Part shown: positions 1 to 13,649 of the stretch, piece by piece
How the letters are laid out: every line of letters starts with the position of its first letter
How positions within the stretch are numbered: position 1 is the stretch's first letter
Assembly: GCA_025677835.1 (NCBI GenBank)
Contig: JAIXMR010000033.1
Span: forward strand, 124,001-188,000
Length of the DNA: 64,000 bases
Reading direction: 5' to 3'
Origin: Sporodiniella umbellata
Lineage: Eukaryota > Mucoromycota > Mucoromycetes > Mucorales > Rhizopodaceae
Translations under genes and position numbers: made by a program
The notes under the pieces: model-generated
The model's database searches: none
The model's input: only the letters and a program-made list of their open reading frames with translations
What the model was told of the DNA's origin: nothing

Positions 1-3000
1 CCGCGAAATAGAGTTGATTCTTGATCTATAGGAGGGGAAAATTAGGAATGAATTTTCGGTTTTTTTTTAAAAAAAAAACTCCATAAAAACAAATTTACCT
101 GCATAAGACACTTCTCGTTCAACTATAGCTTTAAGAACAGGCAGAAGCTTGTTTTTGGACTCAAATACAGTCAGCAAAGTATTGGAGATGGTTGAAGCAT
201 CAGATGCAGGACAAACATCACAAACAGACAAAGCAACATCCATATCCGATTCAACTAATGTCTAATTGAATAAGTTTGAGTTGGTATTTTTTTTTAAAAA
301 AAAATAGAAATGAAATGGACCTAATATCTCACCTCTACTAATTTTTCGTATCGATCATTGGTAACTGTATCGTCTAAAGTGTCGAACTGTGCACCTGCGT
401 TTAGGATATTTGTCAATATTTGCATACAAGCATTTCGCATTTTCGGATCCTCATGATATCCCATAGCTAAAATAAACTTTAGCCCAACTTCCACGTTGGC
501 GTTCAATAGATTTGACAGTGCATTCACTGAAGACTCTTTAATAGGACCCCAATAACTATCAATAGGTTTGGCTGGAATGAACTGCCTAGATATTGAGAAA
601 ACCGGCTGACTAGAAAAGCTATGCATGTTTTCAGCCTAATATATAAATATTAAATACATGCCCTTTTTTTTTCAAAAAAAAAAAAAAAAAAAAAAAGCTT
701 ACCTCAAACTGATTACATCTTTCTATAAGATCAATAAGGAATTTGAAGTACTTTTGGAACAAATTGCTCTTGTTCAAGCTTTTATCAATTATGCGCGACT
801 GCTCTGATGTTTGCAAAGGAAGGCGGTTTAAAAGCGCAACAATGGCTTTTAAGCATACTTGATCCAGATCTCGCTGCACCTCTTTATTTTGTAAGCTGTT
901 TGTTTCTGAAGAGCCCTACATAAAAAAATTAGTGAGTAAAAATACACAGTTTTTTGCGTTTAATAATTGAGTTTTACTGATTTAAAATCACTTGTCCAGT
1001 TGATAATAGTCTCAAGTATTCTGTTCTTTACGCGGACATCGTCTCGAATAATGATTTGGTCCATTTTTTTCATAAGAACCTCGATAAGGTGACACATCAT
1101 TATCATGGTACGCATGGTGGTATAGTTATCATGAGGTAGTCGATTGATGTAGTTAACAAAATAAAGCACAATAGTGCTAAAATCCACACTGACTAGAAAG
1201 TCACTTGGATCAGTAAGTCTATCTAGAGTTGTTTTGAGGACTAGCACAGACTGTTCTACAAATAAAGTGCTAGTACTACTACAAGCGATATCCCCGTTGG
1301 ATTCAAAGTAGTTGCCCAGTCTATTTTCAATTTCACGGAACAGTACAATATAAAGAGCAGCAGAGAGACTGCCACCCAAAGTATCCTTCACTGCCTCTCG
1401 AACTATGACGTTTTCCGAGGTCAGTAGATCTACCATTTCAGTAATAAAACGTTCAGCCAGCATGTGCGTTTTTAGAGCCGGAGAACTTGAACGTCCTGAT
1501 ATACTTTTTTCGCCTAGACTTTCGTTGTCAGAATCCATCGATAAACGACAACCACCTAAAGCAGCTAAAAATCCTGTATAGTTTTGCCATTCTGCTTGCT
1601 TTTCGTCGTCAATTTCTACTCTACTTACAGGTATTGGGGAGGAAATGGATGTACTGGTAAAACTTCCTGTTGACTTTATAGTGGATGCTCTAAGCTTATC
1701 GTGCTTTACTATAGCACCGATTTTTTTCGAGGTCATAGTTGATGAAAAGATGGTAGATATATCGCTTGTATCTGGAAGCGTGTCCATACCATACCGAATC
1801 ACGGCTGGAGTCAAGCCTTTCCATCTTCTCCAGGCCTCTTCCCAGGCTAGTAAATTACTAGATGTGGGCGCCGTCATCATTCGCAAATACTTTCTAAATC
1901 TTTTTTGTTGTGCTTTCCTGCCCACAAAGAGTTGCTTTCGCAGTCCGCTCGTATTGGGTTCTTCACAACAAAGCCTTTCATAAATCTCAATATTGTAATT
2001 GTACATATATGTGCTTTGACTGCTTCTCGAAGCGCTGTCTCCAAATGTGTTTTCTTCTAAAAGCCTAGATTCTTTACAGAGATAACCTATGCATGTAACC
2101 GTCTGTGAACATATTTCTGGAAAAGGGGAGCATAGTGAAACCAGTAAGGCAACCTCTAGTGTCACCATAGCCTGAGACCGTTCATGAAAATCGTGAGGTT
2201 CTTGTACAATGGACGGTTCCTTAAAAAAAAAATAAGAAAAAACTCTTTGTCATAGTGTAACTCGTATTACCAAGTTTTCTGTCAAAAAAGTATATCGCGA
2301 CTCTAAAATACTAGCTAGCGTATTAAAAAGCGTTTTCATTAACTCCTCATTTTGTCGAGTATTATCAAGGATTTTTCGTGCGATGCAAGATATAGTGTGT
2401 GATGAAACTTTCCAAAACACGGACATGATTGATTTAGACGGAGCCCAGTATACAATGATCGACGGATCATATAACTTTACCAGGCAACTTACCGCGCCTT
2501 GTTTAATATGATTATCTGGGTGTTTGATCAAAGCAGTCAATGAGCTCATTAGTAGAATATTCTCATCTATTCTTAGCTTTTCATCAACCCCCTATTTTTT
2601 TTGTGTATGTGTGTATAGCCATTTGTGTCAGCTTCAATTCAAAAAAAAAACGTGAAAAGCACTTTACCATAAGCGCTGAGCCCGAATCCAGTCGAAACAA
2701 TTTAAGTAAACTTTGTAATAGTAAAGGCGTATTTGGAACTTTTCTTTCTATACCACTAGCTCTTCTTGAATTTAAAGAAATGCTGGATACATCCGACCTT
2801 GATGAGAGTTCCAGTTTGACTGTCTGAATAAAGATGCGTCTTAGTGGCGAACAGATAGAGTCGTACATTGAGTGGAGAGGGGCGTACCAAGGCAAAGAAT
2901 GCTCTTCAGATGCAATAGACAAACAAGCATCTACAAAAGCTTGCCTGAACACAGCAGGTGATTCTTCGTCTAACAAACTAGGTATATGCGCTTGAATAGC

Positions 3001-4725
3001 CCCAGTGAGGTTCAGGCGTAGCTGTGATAGTAGATAGGCGGAAACCAAAGTCTGTTGATTGATTGTGTAACCTAAACTTGAGGACAACGCGTCTGTTGCA
3101 GGGGATCTAGAGAAATCCCAAACTTTTTCCTTTAGTATATCCTCAATATCATCTACGATTTGTCGAAGTATATTATCGCCGTCCGGCGAAACGAATGAAG
3201 CAACTTTGCATAAATCAATATAGCAAGTTGCAGCAATGTCTTGGGTACGTGCGGATTCCAATGCTTTTCTCAATTGACGTTGAAAACCAGCCTAAAAATA
3301 GTTTAGTTCATGTTAAAAAAATCTGTTGTATCTTTGTACTCTTCGGTTTTGAGTGCCTCGGTCATTAAAAAATGCTTGTACCAAAAGATCAGGCGATAAA
3401 GTTAATAGTATAATTTGAAGTGGCCATAATGTTGCTTTCTTGCGCGAGCTGTCAGCCGCTTCATTACACATATCAAAAAGAACCTCGGGTGACAGTATTG
3501 GTTTTTTTCTGTCTATAAAAAGCGATGCGAATTCGGCTGGTCTTGTCTCAATCCATTTCCAAATAGAGTTTCGTAACATCTTGGCAAATAACAATTTTCC
3601 TTGTGTTTTCATATTTAAGAAGTAAGGGCTAAGCTCTATAAGATGTATCGTAAAACAATAACTTATCGTCAGTCTTTTGTTTTGTTTTTTATTGCTTGTA
3701 TTACCTGTCAAAATAGTATGTAACTTCTCCAAGTTCAATTCTGTAAAGGCCAAAATTCTAATTTCAGGAGGATTTAGTACTGAGTTATCGCTGACTGATA
3801 CCAGAATGTTAACAGCTTTTTTGATTTTGGGATAAAACAGATTCCAGTTACTGGCACTAACGTATCGAATGACTTTTCCTGATGAATTGTAGATTTCTCG
3901 AATATGTTCCATTATCACTGGATTCATATTCGATACAGCTGCTATTGCCTCCACACTACATTCTGATGAAGACATGACGAAAAGGTCGCTTTGTTCTTCC
4001 AAAACATGGTACTGGTTGAGAAAACGCCCTAATAAAGTAAGGAGAAAAGATACCGACGCATCGTCAAGCGGGGGTGGATCCAGCATATATTCCTCTTTGC
4101 TTTTTTTGGACCCTGAAATTTTGATATCTGATTCTATAGTCCCGTTTGTTGTGTTTCCTTTTCGATGCTCTGGGAATTTGTTCTTTCTATACCAATTCCA
4201 GTGATATTGCATGCATGCTGACAACAATCGAAGTATAAACAGTTGAGACTGAATCACATCAACGGGTACATGTGCATCTACAGACGCTGAAGGGTGAATA
4301 TCCTAGTCATTTATTGATTAAACGTATTTAATTTAGAGTAAAAGAGGGAGCAAAAAAATCTTTACCTTTGAAATAAGATCTAAGAGATGCGCAAGTTGAT
4401 TTACTACAACTGATAACTGATATATAGATAGTTCAATCACAGCAGCCACTATTTACATGTATTAAAAAAAGCACAAAATACTAGACATGTCTTATAAACA
4501 ACTGAATAATAAACAACTCACCTGACTGCTGTATTAATGTATCTTGCTCTAATGACTCTATTGTTGTTTCCGCATTGTTAATTGGTAGCTACAAAATTAG
4601 TATGTGTATTTTATTTTTCAAAAAAAATTAGTGATCGACTTTCAATATACATATATGTATATGCCGCTTACTCGAACTTCTATTCGCTTAATCAAGCTAA
4701 GAATCAACTTGGTTTTCTCTCTCAT
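1..4725 (-). CDS. NF1/IRA: Neurofibromin/Ira-type Ras GTPase-activating protein, N-terminal half (partial)
   Basis: The family stimulates GTP hydrolysis by Ras and so lowers Ras-cAMP signalling. Eleven exons (minus strand) join in frame: 4725-4672, 4588-4522, 4448-4366, 4302-3340, 3291-2668, 2591-2271, 2219-978, 915-703, 635-333, 261-99 and 25-1, about 1352 codons in the window. Diagnostic stretches match the pre-GAP region of neurofibromin: KKATLWPLQIILLTL, NYTGFLAALGGCRLSMD, RDLDQVCLKAIVALLNRLPLQ, NALSNLLNANVEVGLKFILA and FDTLDDTVTNDRYEKLVE. The GAP-related, Sec14 and PH regions would lie beyond the left edge, so catalytic residues cannot be inspected. The start at 4725 is the only ATG opening the first exon in frame (MREKTKLILS). 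The upstream side faces a 5.8-kb AT-rich gap. The donor at 3339 (GTACAA) is weak but required by frame. Confidence 0.93.
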
Positions 4726-7700
4726 TCACAAAAAAAAAGGAAATGTCAAAAACAGGCGGCGGTCTTTTTAGAGCTATAGCCGTCCCAGAAAGAAAGAAAA
4801 GTAAACGAAAAGAGACGAAAAAGCGAAAGAAAGGAAAAGAAAAGCAAGTAGAAAGGGAGAGGGGGACAGAGCGAAAACTTGCGGAAGGGGAAGAATAATA
4901 TACATGTGTTACCGGCACTACTAACTCTTGATCTCTGAGCGCTGGTTTAACTTTGTTTGCAGCTCAATTCGTTCTGGTGCTATCCCTTTCAATATAATTG
5001 CATAATTGACTTTTTTGACCATTAATTCGAATAGCGTAAAAAAGAGCTGAACGTTAGCGCATAACATTAGAAAAAGCTCCTACCCATAAAAAATTACAAA
5101 AAGCGCCTTTCTTTTCTTTTTGTAACCGGAGCGTTAAAAGTTGCTTCGACAACGTTCATACCGAGTCTTTACTAATGTTGCTCTTTGGTTGCACCTTTCT
5201 TATTTGTACAACCCCAGACTTTTCTCATTTTTTTATACAAACCTGGGCTTTATAAGACAGCCATAAACATAGACAAAGCACAAATAAATATAACAGTAGA
5301 AATGATAAAAACCAAAGAACTGTTAACAACATACATATGATTTCTAAACAGGCGTCGTTTCTATCCACCTTTATTGTTTAAAACATAAATTTCGAATGTC
5401 GCAGTTTTTAAAGTTGACATTGTTTGACAGTCTTAAACATTTTTTCAAAAAAAACTGAGAAAACGTGAAGTCTTAATCTTTAATATATTAAAAAAAGCCT
5501 TCAAGTACGCCTCGAGCTGACTTTTTTTTTGGTTCTTTTCATTTTCTTTTTGGTCTTGAATTACAATTTCATATAAAAAAGCGAATAAAAACTTAAACAA
5601 CAGACTGTATTAATTTGCGATAAAGAAGCAAAAATAAAGTGCTCAGAGAATACAATTTGCATGTGAAAAGGCCAGAACAACATTTTTGAATTATAACTAA
5701 CTGCCATCCACCCAAAGATAAATAGTTACAGAATTTCCTATATCAGTAATGATGGTAATCAAACACTGCAAATATTACCCAATAGCATTATGGTCTTACA
5801 AATTTTATCTAAAATACCCAAAGCCATGCACAAACTCTTAAAACAAAAAAGCCACGGCGGTTATTAGCGATTACAAAGATTGTCATGTTTTACGGATCAG
5901 AAAAATCGGCCTCTTAATGTATTCAAACATGAAGCTCACAGATGTTTACAAGTTTAATTGATAGGTTGTCTTGAGCTATACTCTGAGTTAGGGGACGTCT
6001 TTGCCTAAAACAGCGAAAAAAAAAAGACATTTGGTACCAAAAAAAAATTTTTTGTGCACTTCATAGCAATAGTAGCACAAACTTTAAATGATATTAACAG
6101 CAACTCAACAAGCAAGAGTAATACAGTAAATCTTACGAAAACTGGTGTTTTCTTAAAAACAATTGGCCTCAAGTCAAAATTGAAAGTCTGCTTTTGAAAA
6201 TCTACTTCAAAATTCCAGATAGCTTTCTATTTTTTTTGCAGGCGGAGTCACTAATCTTGAGCACAATGCCCTGCAGAAGAAATGTAGACTCAGAAAGACT
6301 ATATGCGACTTTTTTTTTTTACAATGATGGATAAAAACACGTTGTTGTTAATAACAAAGCTGAGCTTAAGAATTTTGTTATAGATGAGGGGATTTTTATT
6401 ACTCGAACATTAGGTGCCTGTACTCAGTTCCTAATATATTCATATAAAAACACGCACATCTCTAGAGGGCTTAGCCCTATAATACAATTGTTAAAAAAAA
6501 AAAAGCTGATACAAAGACATGCGACTCATGACGCTATAAAACTTAATTTGGCAAGTATAAAATATATGTTTTTCGCTGCTTTCAACCATATGCCTTAAAG
6601 CGCATATCGCTACAGGACAATTGGATACACATGTATCATCAACATGCGCGTGGATCGAAAGGGCTTCTGAGGGAACTTTTGAGAGGCAAGTAAGTCGGTT
6701 TGATATTGCATTTTTAGGAAAAAGTATTTAAACTTTTTTTCTCAAATATGCTAAGACTGTCTGTTATATTCGATTTTACGGCGACTTGGGGGTTTTCCTT
6801 CTAGCATATTAAGAGCATAAATATACCTTTACCCTGTAGAAAGGAACATCGAGAAAGACTCCAATAAAGGCTTATTTGGCCCTAGATTGTTCTGGATTTT
6901 ACTAAGAAAAAACTTTAGCCCTAAACAATGTGTTTGTGTCTACTTTAAAACTCAAGTTTAATAAGCTAATGACTTTACAAGTAAGATTACGGCCTTTTCA
7001 AGTCAAAAAGTGTGTAGTGTATCACAGCATTTTTTTTATTCAGACAAATGATAGAAAAAAAACTTTTGGGGTAATCCAATTACTATAGCTACTTCACTTT
7101 GACCAAGCTAAAGAAACAATGACTTTTTCAAGAGTATCTTCATTTAAAGTAATATTAAAAAGCCTATCTGTTAAGAAGACGCAGCTTTTCCTTTTTGTAA
7201 CAATTTCTGCTGACTGTTTTCTCTAGTTATGTTTTTTTTTAAATGAAAAACATCCCCTTTCTATTTTTTTAATGCGGATAACAGTTACTAGATTGCCAAC
7301 ACCATTTATTGATTGAAGCTCTTACTAAAATCGGGAGCATATAAAAAAAGAAGGTTACTTAAGTGGGATTAAGCAATACAAACCCACATTGATAATAAAG
7401 ATTTGTTTTTTGGTTAAGAACACTTGAGCATCACACAGCCTTTTAAAAAAAAGAAAAAAAAGATTGGGAATATTATTAAGATACTGTCACTCAAACTGTC
7501 CAGTTTATGGCTTTTAGATACTTTGAAGTAATTGATAGCATAGACAACCAAACATAAAAAAATTGTTTCTGCAATCCCGTAGATACATGCTCAATTGTGC
7601 AAAAAAAAATATAATCAGGCCCAAAGAAAAAAAGCACAACAGTGAAGTTGCATGCAGGGGTATTTTTTATTGAACTTATCTCATAAAAGCTTGCCAAAAA

Positions 7701-10511
7701 AAAAAAAAAAAAAAAAAGTACCAATCAAGTACAACGTTTTATCAGCGTTGTAGTGGAGCATCAAAACATTTAATACCCAAAGCGCTGAATTGTGGTAAAA
7801 CCGGTAAATATATCTATTTATCTATATAAATAAGCAGAAAATAAACATTTGGAAGCGTAAGGCTCATGTTGAACGATCACGAAATGGATACATGAGCCTT
7901 GAAGGACGAGTTTTTTCATTCTGGTTGGACTGGCTACAGATAGGAGAATTAATAAAACTATATGGTTTAAACTGTACTATTGAAACTTAAAACAAGCTAT
8001 TTGAGTAAAAACTTCTGATCGACTGTATTCACGTACTTTACACTGTAGACCTTAAAAACACAAAAGAACGTCCAAATCCTTGAGACATAAAAGCGGAATG
8101 ATAATAAATCGCATCTACTGGAACAGTGATTTACCCTTATTCGCTACACAAAGACCACAGAATCTAGGAAATATACAAACAAGGCCAACTAAATTATGGT
8201 GGGTTACATTAGTCTGAAAATAAAACTTGGCGATCTGTTTATGAGAAACCTTAGTCGCATACACTGTTTGTTTTTGTTTTGCATCAAGTAGCCCAAGTTG
8301 TAAAAAAAAAAAAAAAGTCACTACAGTGTTGAAAGTTTGTCTGGACACTTCTTTTTTTTGCCAAAACAAATATAATACAACTGTATTTCTATAGTCTTTA
8401 TACGGGCTTGTGGTACATAGGGTATCACTCGACTCAAACACAGCGTAAACGACAAATAAGGTAGTAGCATTTTCTAAACTGAAACAATGTAACAGGTATA
8501 GAGCCAATGAGACAGTATTTGTATGTGATTTTAAACCTACGTTGCATTATTTTATTCAAAACTAGTATCGTTTTATTTTTTTTAGTAATGATATCCAAGA
8601 AAAAACAAAGTTTGAAGTGGCAAAAGATGGTATTTTATCAAACACACTCAATTTAAAGTTAACTTTAGAGTATTTATATACAAACATGTATCTGTTTTTT
8701 TTTAGGAGACTGTTTTACTCTATTGATAATTAAAGTGACATTTATAGCCATGAAAACGTCAAGTACTTTACTATAACGAGACAAGCAGTCAGAGTACAGT
8801 GCGTTCGGTATCATATAACAGACCTCAAACACCAGTCAGTGGTTTCTGAAAGCCCATTATAAATAAGAAAAAATTGATCATTACAAAAAAAGTTTATTCG
8901 TTTAGTTGCTTTGAAAATATTAATGGGCGTGTACGAAGCTTCCAGTATATTATTACGAAAAATCAAATAACAGCCTTAGGGACACTTGCAATTTTTCAAA
9001 CCAGCTGTACGTAGTGTATTAGTACACACGAGTTTCTTAACTTATGGTATTTCAATCCCAATTAGTATTGTCAGCATTTCTTTTTGTACAACTTGTACAC
9101 ATAGTTGGGTTTTCCTTATTGTTATTTGAGATAAAAGGTTCGTTTTTTTTTTTTCAAGCTGGAAATTGAACCTGAACATTACTTGTAAAAACTATGCATA
9201 CTTAACAGCTCCTCTATCTACTATAGTTAAGCGAAACTAAGGCTTAGTTATCAAAGCTTCGTATCTTTTAGTTTTTCGCTCTGTGTATTTTCATATCAAT
9301 CCGAATGTAGCTTTTTTCAAGGCGGAAAGATATAGCTCCGACCAAACGCGTTGGCTTCGATTACGCTGAGCATTTTTAGTGTCATGAACAACCTGTATCC
9401 TTGTTTCGGTCTCAATAATAGGGAAAATATACTCGTTGTATGAGGGTTGTGAAGATCACGCCTGAATTAGGCTTAAGGCAACCTTTTTTTTTCGTTACAT
9501 GCTCGGCTAAATTTAGACCAAGGTTAATTTATTAAATTTTGGTACTGCAGCACAAGAAGTAAGCATACGTCTCTTCAATGGATAAACTAAGAAAGTAGAC
9601 TCTGATTCTATCATAATTTTTTATAAACATAGGAGCCTGCACTACAACTAACTACAATATTTGGGCTTACGCAATAGGACAAAAATATGCCTTACATATA
9701 AGTCAGTTTCAAGGAAAGTTTTAAGCACTTTTATTATCAAAAGTATATGCAAAGATAAAAAAAAATAGAATACTCGAACATTTACAATTTACGTAGAAAA
9801 TCTTTTTTAATTCAATGTCTACAAGCTTCATGGTCGTGCAAATTACAAAAAGATGTAGAACGTAGTGGCTGGTTTGTATTGTCAATTTAATTTTAAAATA
9901 CGACTCTCATTGTAACTATTTGAAGATAGTATAGATACAAATTACAGCAATGAATATACTAAAACAACAAACAAAAGTTAATTAGTGCTTTTTTTGAATC
10001 ATTATATACGTATACGCTTCTACAAGATTGAATGGGCTATCTTTACTTATTTGTGTAAAGTTATAATTTATGGGATATCGATTGAAGTAACTTAAGAACA
10101 AAAAAAAAGCATACTTGGCTTGTTCTTGGCTTTGCCATAGTGCCGAATTTTTTTTTGTAGAGCGTTTGTACATTTTGTCGTTATGAGACACAGTAGAAGT
10201 TCCAAGCACTGGCACTAACACCGGGGTTTTCAAATACTAATTTGGATGCAAGTTTGATTTTTATTATTCATCGTTGTTAAATAATCCAAATGAGCTTATA
10301 GGGGTAAGAGGTAGTTTGTTTTTTCTTTAAAATAAATCATACATCTCAATTACACTATAAGATATTTTATAGTCCAAAACCCCTTTGAACAGTCAAAAAA
10401 TTAAGAGAAAACGATTTTCTGGAAATGAATTTCAAATAATTTGACTCTGACTGGGTTCGCGCCTCCTTGTCAAAAATATTCAGTGAAAGAGAGAAATAGA
10501 GAGATTAGATC
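4726..10511. other. AT-rich intergenic region, 5.8 kb, no convincing gene
   Basis: The only open frames are short and low in complexity; the longest is 130 codons on the minus strand at 8115-8507 and resembles no family I know. No spliced coding chain, tRNA or transposon core was recognised. Runs of A or T are frequent, for example A22 near 7696-7717. It could hold the NF1 and gatB promoters, non-coding RNAs or decayed elements. I see no signal that decides among these. Confidence 0.5.
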
Positions 10512-12463
10512 ATGATTTTTGTTAAAAAAAGCATCCAAACATTCAAAAGGCCCATCAACTTTCGATCATTATCTACTAACTGTATCAAAGAAGGCTGGGA
10601 GGCTGTCATTGGAATTGAAGTTCATGCACAAATCAACACAAACACTAAACTTTTCTCAGGTAAACTCATCGCCAAAATAAATAAATAAAAGAAAACAGAA
10701 AAGGGGAAACCTCAGCCCTGAACGATTTGCTCTTGCTAACGAAACCGGATTAGGTTCATCGACTTCATACAACGATCAGGTTAACACACATGTTTCTACC
10801 ATTGATGCAGCATTTCCTGGTGTACAGCCTGTAATGATTTCACTGCCTTTTTTTTCTTTGATTCAGTTAGATGTTAACTGCTCTTGATAGAAATTGAATC
10901 GGAAGGCAGTAAAACTTGCCATAAAAACAGCACTTGCTTTTGATGGGGATATTCAAAAACGCTCTACTTTCGAACGCAAACACTATTTTTATCCAGACCT
11001 TCCCCAAGGGTATCAGATTACACAGCAACGAGGTAATAATAAACAATTGTTTCAAGGGCTAATGACCATGAGTTGTTTATAGAGCCCATATCTCGAGGAG
11101 GATATATTAACCTGAGCGAAAATGATGGTGCTGATTCACCTACAAGGATTGGCATTCATCAAATACAATTAGAACAAGATACAGGCAAAAGTTTTCATGA
11201 TATGCGGCCAGGAGAAACGCTATTGGATTTGAATCGAGCCGGCACAGGTCTAATGGAAATCGTAACTAAACCAGACATGAGGTAAATAAAACGGATCCTA
11301 TATTGCATTACTCACAACCTCTTTATATAAAAAAAAGATCCTCTTATGAGGCTGGATTATTAGTTAGAAAACTGCAAAATGTATTACAATGGATAGAGTC
11401 ATCAAAAGCTAATTTGGAAGAAGGATCTATGCGTTGTGATGTCAATGTGTCTGTTCGTAAAAAGGGTCAATCTGAATTTGGTACACGTTGCGAATTAAAA
11501 AATCTGAATCGTGTAAAGATATTATCTATGGCTATTGATGCTGAGATTAGACGCCAGATTGATGTTTTAGAGAAAGGAGGCGAAGTGGTAGTAGAGACAC
11601 GTAGATATGATGAAGAAAAAGATATTACATTTAGGTTGAGAAGCAAAGAGGATGCTCCAGACTATAGATATATGCCTGAACCTGATCTTCCTCCACTTCT
11701 TTTATCGCAGGTAAAATAAATGTATACATATACAACGAAACGTAAGCTAAAACAAAAAAAAATGATTAATTTAGGAATATATCAATAGTATAGCCGCAGA
11801 AATGCCCGAGCTACCTGATCAATGTTTTGAGAGAATAACACATCTTTATGGTCTTAATAAACTAAACGCAGACTTGATGTTATATGAATATAAATGCGTC
11901 GATTATTTTGAAAAGGTCTGTGAAGGAAGAAACTCAAAAACAGTGACAAACTGGATATTAAATGAACTTTCGGGTGCTTTGGCTTCAAACAATCTCAATT
12001 TTTCAAAAAATCCTATTTCTGCAAAACGATTCGGAAGTTTGATAGATCTCGTTCAAAATGGAAAAATTACAGGTACATAAGTACATATTGTGGTATTCAA
12101 AAAGTTTTTAAATTTTCGTTTTACGAAATCGAAGGAAAGACAGGCAAAAACGTCATCAAGTTGATGATCGCAGATGCAAGAGAACCGTTAGAGATTGTAA
12201 AAGAAAAGAACTGGATTAGAATTGTTGATAAAGATCAACTTCAAGCTATTTGTGATGAATTGGTCAAAAAAAACACTGATAAAGCCAACTCTGTAAGGAA
12301 TGGTGATGCTAAACTCTTCAACTTTTTCCTTGGGCAAGCCATGGGACGTACCAAGGGGATGGCTGATCCTGCCATCTTGAATCAAATATTAAGTAAAACA
12401 CTCGGCTGGGATAGCTATGACGAGCTTTTAAAAAATAGCCAAGCAAACAGACTAAAAAAGTAG
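10512..12463 (+). CDS. PET112/gatB: Mitochondrial glutamyl-tRNA(Gln) amidotransferase subunit B (GatB/Pet112)
   Basis: This is subunit B of the GatCAB/GatFAB amidotransferase, which converts Glu-tRNA(Gln) to Gln-tRNA(Gln) in mitochondria. Seven exons: 10512-10659, 10754-10830, 10891-11032, 11083-11281, 11338-11710, 11775-12072 and 12144-12463, giving 518 aa. The first 30 residues are basic and free of acids ([19 protein letters not shown]), as expected for a mitochondrial presequence. The conserved core follows: [41 protein letters not shown] and [16 protein letters not shown]. Then come [14 protein letters not shown] and LKNLNRVK. The C-terminal YqeY-like tail ends in [14 protein letters not shown]. 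Length is normal for fungal Pet112. The gene stands alone between two long AT-rich gaps. Confidence 0.96.
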
Positions 12464-13616
12464 TTTATCGCTTTAAGTAGATGGTAATAAAATGCAAGTG
12501 ACCCTTGAAAAATTTTCTTGCCCCTTCTATAGAAAGCCTGATAGTCAAGACTGTATTATCTAGCAAAAAAAAACATAGAGTTATACTGTTTATACCCTCT
12601 TTCCGTTTCTTCAAAACAAAGGCTATACATGCCATCGTTGTAATTAAACAAACGCAACAACAAAAAAGTGTGCTAAAGCTGATTTGACAACCCACTTTGA
12701 CAATCAAGATTAATTGATCTTTTTCGAAAAAAAATCTCCGCTATGGTTACCAGAGTATTTTGCCCAGAAAAAAAAAGTAAAACATTGGTCCCTGATTGTG
12801 TGTAACAACTTTTTGTTTATTTTTAACCTTTTATTTTTGTTTTAGCTTCCTACCGAAACAAAGGAGATAAAGGGTAGTGAAACAATATTAGTCCCCTGAA
12901 AAAAAAAATATGCCAGGATTTATAGCCTATGAAACGGCTTGTTTATTTTATAAAGTCCAGAGTAGGAAAAAAAAAAAAAAGTAGACAGGTCTGATAATTT
13001 GTACCACCTTGTCTGCGGCCATTCAAAAGTAGTAGCGACCCATGAATATACTACTTTTTTTTAAAAAAAAAGAGAATGTATTAAACAGTGGGCGGTACTA
13101 GACACTAGTAAAAGAGAGCGCTCATTTTTTTTAAAAAAAAAGAAAAGGGCTGCGGCTCTAGATTATTATATTGTTAGCTATCCGTATTTGTTGTTCAATT
13201 TGGCTCGCTTTCTGGAAAACGTTCTTAAGGTAACGTTAAATCTAAAAATGGAAAGGTGCATTGATTCGGACACAAAGTCCCTTCATCGTTTACTATTTAT
13301 GCAAATGAAAACAAGAATTTACTTCATAAAGAAAAAAAAAACGATTTGAAATATATTATTGTATACGCTCGATTCCTTTACCAAGAAACAAAGCGATTCT
13401 ACGCGGCTTTTTTTTTTCATTCAAACGAGAGAGGCATAGACAAATTACACAACAGAAAGAAAAAAATAAGTGATTGAATAGAGATTCAGCTACTATGAGC
13501 CTCGGCAGCAACTTTCCACGTGGCTGTAACACACTTGAGTTATGTAGTTTGCTTTTTATTAGATTCTGTTTCTCCCAAAGAGAAATACCCCCAATAGTTT
13601 TCTTTAGCTATAAAGT

Positions 13617-13649
<33 letters not shown>

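Noticed and set aside
6466..6478. Perfect short palindrome AGGGCTTAGCCCT
   Set aside because: Isolated, too short to be informative and not linked to any gene or T tract.
8115..8507. 130-codon minus-strand ORF in the first gap
   Set aside because: Low-complexity, Phe-rich composition across A/T runs, no recognisable motif, no supporting splice pattern.
9392..9402. GTATCCTT, a possible U12 donor
   Set aside because: Lies in a gene-free gap with no coding exon before it and no branch motif at a sensible distance.
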